The notes under the pieces were generated by a model. The model was not told the DNA's origin. It ran no database searches and worked only from the letters and a program-made list of their open reading frames with translations. This document shows positions 56,378 through 64,000 of a stretch of 64,000 nt of DNA, piece by piece. Location: NCBI RefSeq assembly GCF_030252185.1, contig NZ_CP126970.1, positions 124,001 through 188,000 on the forward strand, read 5' to 3'. The number at the start of each line of letters is the position of its first letter. Position 1 is the stretch's first letter. This DNA is from Corynebacterium suedekumii. GTDB taxonomy: Bacteria; Actinomycetota; Actinomycetes; Mycobacteriales; Mycobacteriaceae. The position numbers and the translations under genes are program-made.

Positions 56378-57595
56378 TTACCAGGAGCTGGTCTCGTCGG
56401 CGTTGCCGGCCTTCCACGTCTCCCACGGGATGTTCCAGTCGCCCAGGCCGTCATAGCCGGACAGGGTCCCGCCGATGGTGTTCTTCACCACGACGGGGTC
56501 GCCGCGCTTGACGGTGTTCTGGAACCAGGCGGCAGCCTCCGTGGTCACGTTGATGCAGCCGTGGGAGACGTTGGAGTAGCCCTGCTGCCCCACCGACCAG
56601 GGGGCGGCGTGGACGTAGATGCCGGAGTAGGACATCTGGGTGGCGTAGTCCACGGCGGTCTTGTAGCCGCCGTCCTCGTAGGCCAGGCCGAAGGTGGTCG
56701 AGTCCATGACCAGCGACTGGTGTTCGTCGCCGATGATGTAGGTGCCGTTGGGGGTGGGCCAGCGGTTCGCACCGAGGGAGACGGGGATACTGCGCAGGAC
56801 CTCGCCGTTGCGGGACACGGTCATGGTCTTGGTGTTGTCGTCGACGACGGTGATCACCTCGTCGCCGATGGTGAAGTTCGTCGCGTTGTCCGACTCACCG
56901 TAGACGCCGCCGCCCAGGTCCTGTCCGTAGATGTCGGCCTCGACGCTGACCTTCGTGCCCGGCTCCCAGTACTCCGCCGGGCGCCAGCGGACCTCGGAGT
57001 TGTTGAGCCAGAAGAACGCACCCTCGACCTTCGGTTCGGTGGTGATGGTGATGGCGTCCTGGGCGGCCTGGCGGTCCGTGATCACCGAGGAGAAGCGGAA
57101 CGCGATGGTCTGTGCGACACCGACCTCCGCGCCCTCGACCGGCGAAAGGTACACAGAGGCGGTGGCCGCGGGGGTGGACGTGGCGAACGTCGCCGTCGAC
57201 GTCTCCCCGTTCCGGTCTGTCGCTTCGAGTGTGTAGGTGCGGTTGTAGCCGAGCACCTCCGCGGTCGCCCACGACTTCTTGTCCGCGGACAACTCCGCCT
57301 CCACGACCTTGCCGTTCTCGTTGGTCATGGTCACCTCGGACAGCCCCTCACCCTGCGAGGTCACCGTCACCGGCTCGGCCGGGTTCACATCCTCCGCGCC
57401 GTCCTTGACGGACAGCTCCGGCGGCAGGTCCTGCTCCTGCGTCGCTTCGGCGGCGTGGTCGGCGCTTTCCGACGCCTCCCCCTCCCGCTCGATCGTGCAC
57501 GCCGTGAGCATGCACGCCCCGAGCACCATCGCCGTCGCCCCTGCCATCATCCGCCGCACGGCGGAAACACTCTTCTTCAACGCGCAAAACTCCAT
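56378..57595 (-). CDS. L,D-transpeptidase, LdtMt2-like lipoprotein
   Basis: 405 residues. The signal peptide ends in a lipobox (LTAC). Two immunoglobulin-like domains (about 70-250) precede the YkuD catalytic domain, whose active site is SHGCINV with the nucleophilic Cys. It also holds IYVHAAPWS and [11 protein letters not shown]. It forms 3-3 cross-links in peptidoglycan outside the membrane and can resist many beta-lactams. Length and layout match LdtMt2 (about 408 residues). ATG 57595 was chosen since it leads into the signal peptide. Confidence 0.93.
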   Translation of the reverse strand: MEFCALKKSVSAVRRMMAGATAMVLGACMLTACTIEREGEASESADHAAEATQEQDLPPELSVKDGAEDVNPAEPVTVTSQGEGLSEVTMTNENGKVVEAELSADKKSWATAEVLGYNRTYTLEATDRNGETSTATFATSTPAATASVYLSPVEGAEVGVAQTIAFRFSSVITDRQAAQDAITITTEPKVEGAFFWLNNSEVRWRPAEYWEPGTKVSVEADIYGQDLGGGVYGESDNATNFTIGDEVITVVDDNTKTMTVSRNGEVLRSIPVSLGANRWPTPNGTYIIGDEHQSLVMDSTTFGLAYEDGGYKTAVDYATQMSYSGIYVHAAPWSVGQQGYSNVSHGCINVTTEAAAWFQNTVKRGDPVVVKNTIGGTLSGYDGLGDWNIPWETWKAGNADETSSW

Positions 57596-57773
57596 AACCC
57601 GGCACAACCACTCGACCAATTCGCCCCACCATAACGCCTGAGAAGGACATGAGGACAGACCAATCGCCGACCTCACACCCGCGTCGCCCACCCCCGGATG
57701 GTCATCCCTTCCGGATTCTCCCGGCATTTACGCACGCTGACCTGGCGATTTTACTACGTAAGCCGCATGCTGT

Positions 57774-57779
57774 TATATT
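57774..57779 (+). promoter_or_regulatory. -10 box of tRNA-Lys
   Basis: TATATT lies in an AT-rich stretch 50 bases before the tRNA, with TTTTAC (57750-57755) 18 bases upstream as a weak -35 box. The distance implies a short 5' leader. Confidence 0.45.
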
Positions 57780-57829
57780 TTTCTTCGTTGCCAGCACGGC
57801 CCCGACCGGGACCGGAACGGATGACACCA

Positions 57830-57902
57830 GCGCCATTAGCTCAATTGGTAGAGCAACTGACTCTTAATCAGTGGGTTCGGGGTTCGAGTCCCTGATGGCG
57901 CA
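57830..57902 (+). tRNA. tRNA-Lys (anticodon CTT)
   Basis: Acceptor GCGCCAT/ATGGCGC, D-arm GCTC/GAGC, anticodon stem ACTGA/TCAGT with loop CTCTTAA, T-arm CGGGG-TTCGAGT-CCCTG and discriminator A. CCA is encoded at 57903-57905. Confidence 0.95.
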
Positions 57903-57908
57903 CCATAC

Positions 57909-57945
57909 ACCCCCGGTGACCTGCACAGACAGGCGCCGGGGGTTC
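57909..57945 (+). terminator. terminator after tRNA-Lys
   Basis: ACCCCCGG (57909-57916) pairs with CCGGGGGT (57936-57943), followed by a short T-run. It sits between the tRNA and the convergent GAP-family gene and may serve both. Confidence 0.7.
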
Positions 57946-57965
57946 TGCGTTGCGCTGACCCGGAT

Positions 57966-58628
57966 CTACAGCAACGACACGACACCCATGACGGTGAGCA
58001 CCACGGCGACGATGTAGCCGGCGAGCTTGACCATGAGCTCCTGGCGGGTGCGCATCCACTCGAAGGCGCGGCCGAAGGGGCTGTGCGGGTAGGCGCGGAC
58101 CATGCCGACGAAGATCGCGGAGATGGCAGGCAGGCTGAGCGCGAGGCTGGCGTAGACGACGAGGCCGACATAACGGACGACGGCCGGATAGTCGCCGGCG
58201 GAGAGGAATCCGAGGCCCGCGAAGAAGGGCACGGAGGTGGCGGACTGGACCACGCCGAGAATGAAGCCGACACCGATGGTCTTCAGCGACGGGGTTTGCA
58301 GAGGCCCGAGCAACCGGCCGATGAGCGCATTGTCCCCCTTGCCGCCGCCGCGGAGGGTGAGCACGAGGGAGAGCACGCCCGTGGCGATGAGGAGGATGCC
58401 GAAGACGGGGGATTCCAGCGCCCGCTGGACCAGGTCGCCGAGGCCGTCGAAGACGACCATGGTGACCACCGAGAGCAGGAACACCCCGAGCCAGTCGCCG
58501 AACACGAGCAGGGTGGCGATGCGCCGGTAGGGCGCGGTCCGCGGCAGCATGACGCCGAGTGCGACGATCACCCCGATGAGGAGGACGTTGAGCGAATCGA
58601 GCAGCGCGAAGGAGACGGCGTGGAGCAT
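57966..58628 (-). CDS. GAP (Sap)-family membrane protein
   Basis: 220 residues with about six membrane helices. The pattern resembles the LysE-superfamily GAP/Sap proteins (SLKTIGVGFILGVVQSATSVPFFAGL, core GVVQSATSVP). Mycobacterial relatives help export glycopeptidolipid or sulfolipid; here the cargo is unknown. ATG 58628 is preferred over GTG 58637. It follows the two small membrane genes of the glutaminase operon after 21 bases and may be its last gene. Confidence 0.75.
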   Translation of the reverse strand: MLHAVSFALLDSLNVLLIGVIVALGVMLPRTAPYRRIATLLVFGDWLGVFLLSVVTMVVFDGLGDLVQRALESPVFGILLIATGVLSLVLTLRGGGKGDNALIGRLLGPLQTPSLKTIGVGFILGVVQSATSVPFFAGLGFLSAGDYPAVVRYVGLVVYASLALSLPAISAIFVGMVRAYPHSPFGRAFEWMRTRQELMVKLAGYIVAVVLTVMGVVSLL

Positions 58629-58649
58629 GGGCACCACTCTAGGCTGACG

Positions 58650-58952
58650 TCAATACCGTCCCTGCCGCCACGCCCACGTGGATGCGGCGGCGCCGACGAC
58701 GGCGAGCAGGCCCGTCAGCCAGGTGGCGTCGTAGGCCTCCCCGTCGCTGAGCGGCAGGTACATGGTCGGGTGGAACTCCACGGGTGCGTAGCCGGCGAGG
58801 GCGGCAGCGGTGGCCAGCACCGTCACGGGGAAGGTGACCCAGAACCACGGGAACCCGGGCCGGTTGTGGCGGCGCCGCACGACGGACGCGGCGACGAGCC
58901 CGACGATGACGGCGGCGAACACGATGAGCCAGGTGGCGTCGGGCAGGTACAT
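58650..58952 (-). CDS. small membrane protein, GFPWFWV paralog 2
   Basis: 100 residues with three predicted helices. It shares GFPWFWV and a TW-x-GLLAVVG segment with the gene immediately upstream (GFPWFWV and TIWMGLLAVG), so the two are tandem paralogs. It starts one base after the upstream stop. The function is unknown. Confidence 0.72.
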   Translation of the reverse strand: MYLPDATWLIVFAAVIVGLVAASVVRRRHNRPGFPWFWVTFPVTVLATAAALAGYAPVEFHPTMYLPLSDGEAYDATWLTGLLAVVGAAASTWAWRQGRY

Positions 58953-58953
58953 C

Positions 58954-59277
58954 TCAGACCCGCCGCCCCAGCCAGGACCAGACGGTGCCGGTCAGGCCCA
59001 CCGCGAGCAGCCCCATCCAGATGGTGGTCGCCCGGTTGTAGTCCTCGAAGCTCCACAGCTGCTCGTTGGACAGGTACTGCATGGGCTCCCCCACCGGCGG
59101 GAATCCCGTCTCGGGGGCGAGGATCCGCGCTGCGGTGACCGCCACCGCGAGGGCGAGGAGGGGGAGGAACACCCAGAACCAGGGGAACCCCGTCAGCTCC
59201 GCCTCCCTGCGGCGCGGCAGCACCACCGCCGCGACCACCCCCACCACGGCGAGCGCGGCGACGGCGTACCAGGTCAT
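58954..59277 (-). CDS. small membrane protein, GFPWFWV paralog 1
   Basis: 107 residues with three predicted helices (first at 1-20, then GFPWFWVFLPLLALAVAV, last around TIWMGLLAVG). Its ATG overlaps the glutaminase stop (ATGA), which implies translational coupling. A role in glutamine or glutamate handling at the membrane is only a guess from position. Confidence 0.75.
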   Translation of the reverse strand: MTWYAVAALAVVGVVAAVVLPRRREAELTGFPWFWVFLPLLALAVAVTAARILAPETGFPPVGEPMQYLSNEQLWSFEDYNRATTIWMGLLAVGLTGTVWSWLGRRV

Positions 59278-60524
59278 GTCAGGGTGCCCACGGTGTCGGC
59301 GTAGGTGCCGTCGGAGAACTCGAGGTCGGTCATGACCTCCTCGGGGTCGTAGACGTAGACCTCGAAACCGTTCTCGCGGTAGCGGCGGAAGCCCTCCTTG
59401 ACCATGCGGCGGCCCATCTTGTTGAAGCCGGTGACGCGCGAGATGTCGAGGACGAGTTCGTTGCCGCCGAGGCGCTGCTCGGTGAGGTCGTGGAGAATGT
59501 CCTCGGCCGCGGGGAAGTTGATCATGCCCTGGAGGCGGACGATGGTCTTGTCGCCGTCGCGGGTGATGGAGCGGATGCCGGGGACGCTGTAGTAGTCGGA
59601 GGACATGAGGTGCAGGCCCATGTCGTGGGAGAGGCGTTCGAAGATCTTGACGCCGCGGACGCTGTTGCCCTGGGCGTCGAGACGCGGGGAGAAGGTGGCG
59701 ATGCCGAGCTGGCCGGGCAGGTTGCCGATGAGCCCGCCGGCGACCCCGGACTTGGCGGGGATGCCCACGTTCGCCATCCAGCGGCCGGCGGCGTCGTACA
59801 TGCCGGCGGAGCTCATGACGGACAGGGCGAGGCGGCAGGCCTTCGCGCCGAGGATGCGGTCGCCGGTGATGGGCTGGACGCCGCCGTTGGCCAGGGTGGC
59901 GGCCATGACGGCGAGGTCGCGGGTGGTCACGAGGATGGAGCACTGGCCGGTGTAGCTGGTGACGGCGTCGTGGGCCTCGTCCTTGATGATGTCGTAGCTG
60001 CGCAGCACATGGGCGATCGACAGGTTACGGTCGGCGCCCTTGAGCTCGGACTCCTCCAGCTCCGCGTCGACCGTGAGCTCGCGCCCGGCGAGGCGGGAGA
60101 AGAGGTCCCGGATGCGCTCCACCCGGTCCTCGACGGAGGAGTCCTCGCCGTTGATGAGCTGGTTGACGGCGATGGCGCCGGCGTTGATCATCGGGTTGAC
60201 CGGACGTTTGTCGTTGTCGTCGAGGGAGAGCTCGTTGAAGGCCTCGCCGGAGGGTTCCATGCCCACGACCTCGTTGACGGCGTCGGCGCCGAGTTCCTGG
60301 ACGGCGAGCGCGTAGACGAAGGGCTTGGAGATGGACTGGATGGTGTATTCGACGTCGGCGTCCCCCACCGAATAGAGGTGCCCGCTGGTGGTGCACAGGG
60401 CGATGCCGAGTTTCTCCGGGTCGGCGTCGCGGAGCTCGGGGATGTAGGCGGCGACCTCTCCGCCGTCCTCGTCACGCACGCCGTCGAGAATGTCGTCCAG
60501 GTAATCCGGGATGGGGGTCTGCAT
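59274..60524 (-). CDS. glsA: glutaminase A with C-terminal STAS domain
   Basis: 416 residues. The N-terminal 300 residues are a serine-dependent glutaminase with the Ser64-x2-Lys67 pair (QSISKPF), VNPMINAGAI and GIPAKSGVAGG motifs. Residues about 320-400 form a STAS domain (IVRLQGMINFPAAEDIL; ELVLDISRVTGFNKMG). It converts glutamine to glutamate and ammonia. STAS fusions occur in actinobacterial and animal-type long glutaminases and may regulate activity. TAGGCT eight bases before the ATG suggests a leaderless mRNA. It is divergent from the LacI-type gene. Confidence 0.93.
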   Translation of the reverse strand: MQTPIPDYLDDILDGVRDEDGGEVAAYIPELRDADPEKLGIALCTTSGHLYSVGDADVEYTIQSISKPFVYALAVQELGADAVNEVVGMEPSGEAFNELSLDDNDKRPVNPMINAGAIAVNQLINGEDSSVEDRVERIRDLFSRLAGRELTVDAELEESELKGADRNLSIAHVLRSYDIIKDEAHDAVTSYTGQCSILVTTRDLAVMAATLANGGVQPITGDRILGAKACRLALSVMSSAGMYDAAGRWMANVGIPAKSGVAGGLIGNLPGQLGIATFSPRLDAQGNSVRGVKIFERLSHDMGLHLMSSDYYSVPGIRSITRDGDKTIVRLQGMINFPAAEDILHDLTEQRLGGNELVLDISRVTGFNKMGRRMVKEGFRRYRENGFEVYVYDPEEVMTDLEFSDGTYADTVGTLT

Positions 60525-60570
60525 GGCATCCCAGCCTACCCACCGGCCGGTCCCGCGTATTGTCGGCGGC

Positions 60571-61629
60571 ATGGGGAAAGACGCGACGATCTATGACGTG
60601 GCCACGCTGGCCGGAGTCTCACCGTCGACCGTGTCGCGCACCTTCTCCCGGCCGGACCGCGTGAGCTTCCGCACGGCCGAGAAGATCCGGGCCGCCGCGG
60701 AGGAGCTGGGCTACCGCGCCGAGGTGGAGACCCGGGGGTCGACGAAGCCGCCGTCCCACTCCCTGGGACTGGTGGTCGCGGACATCACCAACCCCTTCTT
60801 CCAGGAGGTCTTCCGCGGCACGGAGCACGCCGCCCGGATGGAGGGGATGCTGGTCACGGTCGCCGACACGCACGAGTCGGTGCCGCGGGCGCGGGCCGCC
60901 GTCGACCGGATGCTGCCGATCGTCGACGGCCTGCTGCTCGCCTCCACCCGCCTGGCCAACGGGGAGATCCAGAAGATCGCCCGCACCATCCCCACCGTGA
61001 GCCTCAACCGCCCGGTCCCCGGCGTGCCCAGCGTGCTGGTGGACAACTACGAGGGGGCGATCAAGGCGGCGGTGCACCTCGAGTCGCAGGGCGTGCGCTC
61101 CATCACCTACCTCGCCGGCCCCCACGATTCCTGGGCTGATGCGACGCGCTGGCGCGGGCTTCTCGACGCCGTGGGAACCCCCGCCGAAACCGCCCCCGAC
61201 ACGTTCACCCGCAGCACCGCCCTGCCCGCCAGCGAGGCCCGGCGGCTGCGGCGCATCAGCGTGCGTCAGCTGCGGGTGGACCAGCCGACGATGCTCGGCG
61301 GGCGCCGTGCCTTCGAGGCCTGGCGCACCGATCCCACCGACGCCGTCCTGTGCTTCAACGACCTCGTGGCCATCGGCTTCCTCGACCAGGCTCACCGCGA
61401 GGGCGTCTCGGTTCCCGACGACGTCGCGGTCGTCGGTTTCGACAACACGGAGATCACCGCGCTCATCCCGCCGGGACTGACCACCGTCGCGGGCCCGCTG
61501 CACACCGTCGGCCGCGTCGCCGCCGCCAACCTCATGGCACTCATCCACGGGATCAAGGCCCCGCTCGCCCGCCCCCGGGTGCTGCCCACCCGCCTCATCG
61601 TGCGGGGCTCGAGCCGCCGCCTATCCTGA
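60571..61629 (+). CDS. uxuR: LacI-family regulator, probably UxuR
   Basis: 352 residues. The N-terminal LacI helix-turn-helix (TIYDVATLAGVSPSTVSRTF) is followed by a hinge and a periplasmic-binding-protein-like sensor domain. The next genes encode uronate isomerase and a fructuronate-reductase-like enzyme. This matches corynebacterial hexuronate clusters, where a LacI-type UxuR represses uxaC-uxuAB. TATTGT seven bases before the ATG suggests a leaderless start. The symbol is assigned by context. Confidence 0.8.
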   Translation: MGKDATIYDVATLAGVSPSTVSRTFSRPDRVSFRTAEKIRAAAEELGYRAEVETRGSTKPPSHSLGLVVADITNPFFQEVFRGTEHAARMEGMLVTVADTHESVPRARAAVDRMLPIVDGLLLASTRLANGEIQKIARTIPTVSLNRPVPGVPSVLVDNYEGAIKAAVHLESQGVRSITYLAGPHDSWADATRWRGLLDAVGTPAETAPDTFTRSTALPASEARRLRRISVRQLRVDQPTMLGGRRAFEAWRTDPTDAVLCFNDLVAIGFLDQAHREGVSVPDDVAVVGFDNTEITALIPPGLTTVAGPLHTVGRVAAANLMALIHGIKAPLARPRVLPTRLIVRGSSRRLS

Positions 61630-61640
61630 CGACCCCCGGG

Positions 61641-61660
61641 TCGGCAACTGTTGGCAACTC
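61641..61660 (+). promoter_or_regulatory. direct repeat upstream of uxaC, candidate operator
   Basis: TCGGCAACTG and TTGGCAACTC are tandem 10-base copies just after the uxuR stop and 38-57 bases before uxaC. TTGTCT (61662-61667) and TTGGAT (18 bases further) could be the -35 and -10 boxes. The repeat would then flank the promoter, as expected for a regulator site. It lacks the usual LacI palindrome centre. Confidence 0.35.
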
Positions 61661-61697
61661 CTTGTCTGTGACCTGCGTCCCCGACTTGGATGTAGGC

Positions 61698-63104
61698 ATG
61701 ACCAGATCACACGCCTACCACCCTGACCGGCTGCTCCCGGCGGAACCGGGCGTCCGCGACATCGCCCGCCGCCTGCTCGCACACGTGGAGGATCTCCCGA
61801 TCATCTCCCCGCACGGCCACCTCGACCCCGCCATGTTCGTTGACGACGAACCCTTCCCCGACCCCACCGCCCTGCTCATCAGCCCGGACCACTACCTCAC
61901 CCGCGTCCTGCACTCCGCGGGCGTGGAACTGGCCGACCTGGGCGTCGGCGGCCACGACTGCGTCCCCCGCGAGGCGTGGCGGATCTTCTGCTCCCGCTTC
62001 GACCTCTACGCGGGCACCGCCTCCGGCTACTGGCTGGAGCAGGAGTTCGCCCAGGTCTTCGGCATCGACCCGGAACGGCTGACCGCGGACAACGCCGACG
62101 AGGTCTACGACGAGCTCGCCACCATCCTCGCCCAGCCCGACTTCCGCCCCCGCGCCCTGGCCGAGCGTTTCGGCCTCGAGGTGCTGGCCACCACCGACGA
62201 CCCGCTCGACGACCTCGCCGCGCACCGCGCCCTGGCCGAGGACCCGTCGTTCACCTCCCGGGTACTGCCGACCTTCCGCCCCGACGCCTACACCAAGATG
62301 TACAAGCCGGAGTTCGCCGACAACGTCACCCGGCTCATCGACTCCGCCGGCGACGGAAAGTCGGGGTACGAAGGCTATCTGCAGGCCATGCGCAACCGTC
62401 GCCAGTACTTCATCGACCACGGCGCCACCAGCTCCGACCACGGCACCCACGACGCCGGCTCCACCCCGCTCTCCGACGCGGAGGCGCAGGCCCTGCTGGA
62501 CAAGGGCCTGCGCGGCGACGCCACCCGCGCGGAGGCACTGGCCTTCGAGGCGAACATGACCTACCGCTTCGCCGAGATGGCGCAGGACGACGGCCTGGTG
62601 ATGACCCTGCACCCGGGTGTGTACCGCAACCATTCGACGAGCACCTTCCAGAAGTACGGTGCCGACGTCGGCCACGACATCCCCTTCCGGATGGAGTACA
62701 CCGAGGGCCTGCAGCCGCTGCTGAGCTCCTTCGGCGAGAACCCCGACTTCCACTTCGTGCTCTTCACCATCGACGAGACGACCTTCTCCCGCGAGATCGC
62801 CCCGCTGGCCGGCTATTACCCGTCCGTCTACGCCGGCGCCCCGTGGTGGTTCATCGACGAGATCGACGCCATGAACCGCTTCCGCGCCGCCACCACCGGC
62901 ACGACCGGGTTCTCCCGCTACTCCGGTTTCATCGACGACACCCGCGCCTACTGTTCCATACCGGCGCGCCACAACACCTCCCGCCGGGTGGAGGCCGGCT
63001 ACCTCGCCCGCCTGGTCGCGGAGCACCGGCTGTCCGAGGAACGGGCCGCCGACGTCATCGTCGACCTCATCGACGCCTCCCCGAGGCGGGTGTTCAAGCT
63101 GTGA
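61698..63104 (+). CDS. uxaC: glucuronate (uronate) isomerase
   Basis: 468 residues, the usual UxaC length. An amidohydrolase-like metal site is visible in ISPHGHLDPAMF. Further motifs are GLEVLATTDDPLDDL, the TLHPGVYRNHS segment and a C-terminal ARHNTSRRVEAGYLARLV. It converts D-glucuronate to D-fructuronate in the cytoplasm. Its stop overlaps the next gene start (GTGA), so the pair is coupled. Confidence 0.93.
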   Translation: MTRSHAYHPDRLLPAEPGVRDIARRLLAHVEDLPIISPHGHLDPAMFVDDEPFPDPTALLISPDHYLTRVLHSAGVELADLGVGGHDCVPREAWRIFCSRFDLYAGTASGYWLEQEFAQVFGIDPERLTADNADEVYDELATILAQPDFRPRALAERFGLEVLATTDDPLDDLAAHRALAEDPSFTSRVLPTFRPDAYTKMYKPEFADNVTRLIDSAGDGKSGYEGYLQAMRNRRQYFIDHGATSSDHGTHDAGSTPLSDAEAQALLDKGLRGDATRAEALAFEANMTYRFAEMAQDDGLVMTLHPGVYRNHSTSTFQKYGADVGHDIPFRMEYTEGLQPLLSSFGENPDFHFVLFTIDETTFSREIAPLAGYYPSVYAGAPWWFIDEIDAMNRFRAATTGTTGFSRYSGFIDDTRAYCSIPARHNTSRRVEAGYLARLVAEHRLSEERAADVIVDLIDASPRRVFKL

Positions 63105-64000
63105 GCACTCCCCTGACCCGCACCACGGACACCCCCACCCCGCCGATCCGCCTCGTCCACCTGGGGCTCGGCGCGTTCCACCGGGCACATCAGGTCTGGT
63201 ACACCCAGCAGGCGGAGGCCGACCCGGCCGACCCGCAGTGGGGGTACGCCTCCTTCACGGGCCGTGGCCCGCTCATGGCGGACCAGCTCGACCGGCAGGA
63301 CGGCCTGTACACCCTGGTCACCCGCTCGGGCGACGGTGACAGCTGTGAGCTGATGACCTCGCTCGTCGAAGCGCGGCCGGCGGACGACATCGTCCGCCTG
63401 GTCGAGCTCCTCGCCGACCCGGCCACCGCCGTGGTCACCATGACGGTCACCGAGGCCGGCTACCACCTCGCCGCCGACGGCTCCCTCGACGAGACGGACG
63501 AGGAGGTCACCGCCGACACCCGCATCCTCCGCGAGGTGCTGGACACCTCGGGCAAGGTCCCGGACACCCTCGACACCGCGGCCGGCAAAATCGTGCTCGG
63601 CCTGGCGGCCCGGCGCGCCAACGGCGGCCCCGGCATCGCCGTGATGAGCTGCGACAACGTCGCCGACAACGGCGCACTGACCCGGGCCTCCGTCATCGGC
63701 CTGGCCCGTCAGCTGGACGAGGAGCTCGCCGGGTGGATCGAGGAGAACGTCACATTCCCGTCGACCTCCATCGACCGCATCACCCCGGCGGCCGACGACG
63801 AGCTGGCGGCGGATGTCGCCGAGCAGACCGGGCACGACGACCTCGCCCCCGTGGTCACCGAGCCCTTCGCCTCCTGGGTCATCGAGGGTGGGTTCCCCGC
63901 CGGCCGCCCCGACTGGGAGGACGCCGGCGTGGTGTTCGTGGATGACATCGAGCCCTTTGAGCGTCGCAAACTGTGGCTGCTCAACGGCTCCCACTCGCTC
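63101..64000 (+). CDS. uxuB: mannitol dehydrogenase-family protein, probable fructuronate reductase (partial)
   Basis: It starts at GTG 63101, overlapping the uxaC stop, and runs open for 300 codons to the window edge. The N-terminal Rossmann motif VHLGLGAFHRAHQVWY is typical of the mannitol dehydrogenase/UxuB family. TVTEAGYHL, MSCDNVADNG, the conserved TSIDRITPA and SWVIEG follow. The last residues seen (RRKLWLLNGSHS) lead into the catalytic helix. With uxaC upstream, reduction of fructuronate to mannonate is the likely reaction. Confidence 0.88.
   Translation, partial: MSTPLTRTTDTPTPPIRLVHLGLGAFHRAHQVWYTQQAEADPADPQWGYASFTGRGPLMADQLDRQDGLYTLVTRSGDGDSCELMTSLVEARPADDIVRLVELLADPATAVVTMTVTEAGYHLAADGSLDETDEEVTADTRILREVLDTSGKVPDTLDTAAGKIVLGLAARRANGGPGIAVMSCDNVADNGALTRASVIGLARQLDEELAGWIEENVTFPSTSIDRITPAADDELAADVAEQTGHDDLAPVVTEPFASWVIEGGFPAGRPDWEDAGVVFVDDIEPFERRKLWLLNGSHSL

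Overview
The window looks like chromosome of a high-GC Corynebacterium. Markers are a CmrA-type mycolate reductase next to oligoribonuclease, a corynebacterial MetB, a perfect McbR operator (TAGAC-N6-GTCTA), an EttA/SSB/thioesterase block laid out as in mycobacteria, truncated haemoglobin GlbO, an LdtMt2-like L,D-transpeptidase, and many genes whose start codon lies 6-8 bases after a TANNNT box (predicted leaderless transcripts). Most of the window is dense, high-GC core sequence. One block, about 35.9-48.6 kb, is clearly accessory.

Layout. 0-2 kb: end of a sensor kinase, its OmpR-type regulator and a CPBP protease. 2.1-8.6 kb: a minus-strand ABC importer operon with a phosphodiesterase-like hydrolase, beside a HAD phosphatase and a GntR/HutC regulator, probably for an organophosphorus compound. 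8.7-17.1 kb: a five-gene peptide/opine-type ABC operon with a CMD-AhpD fusion protein, divergent from a frameshifted FAD/NAD(P)-binding oxidoreductase. A perfect McbR site between them suggests a role in sulphur-source use. 17.1-18.4 kb: a frameshifted AbiEi/DUF559-type gene framed by two inverted 83-bp palindromic repeats. 18.4-35.4 kb: housekeeping genes (SDR, DMT transporter, metB, ABC ATPase, MscS, glbO, chrA, thioesterase, ettA, ssb-like, CtaG/CopD protein, VOC protein, antiporter, cmrA, orn) with tRNA-Arg and tRNA-His.

The accessory island starts just after tRNA-His. It holds a decayed IS3-family element split by an IS30-family element (GAC target duplication), the end of a lost ISL3 element, a 47-residue protein with two CCHC zinc knuckles behind paired palindromic operators, and a GmrSD-type (DUF262-DUF1524) nuclease gene with a C-terminal alkyltransferase-like domain. 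That nuclease gene is split by a clean IS3 insertion (AGC target duplication). Next come a lipoprotein, a serine recombinase with a novel N-terminal half, an AT-richer RloC/PrrC-like ATPase carrying a zinc-hook CxxC and an R-E-H anticodon-nuclease-like triad, and a frameshifted ISL3 element. This reads as a mobile defence island, partly inactivated by insertion sequences.

48.7-64 kb: a tandemly duplicated two-gene membrane module of unknown function, an ATP-grasp ligase, an orphan TPP riboswitch beside an SDR scrap, an HdeD-like protein, an LLM oxidoreductase, an SDR, an L,D-transpeptidase and tRNA-Lys. A glutaminase-STAS operon follows with small paralogous membrane proteins. The window ends in a hexuronate catabolic operon (uxuR-like regulator, uxaC, partial uxuB). 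No CRISPR array, rRNA or replication origin was seen.
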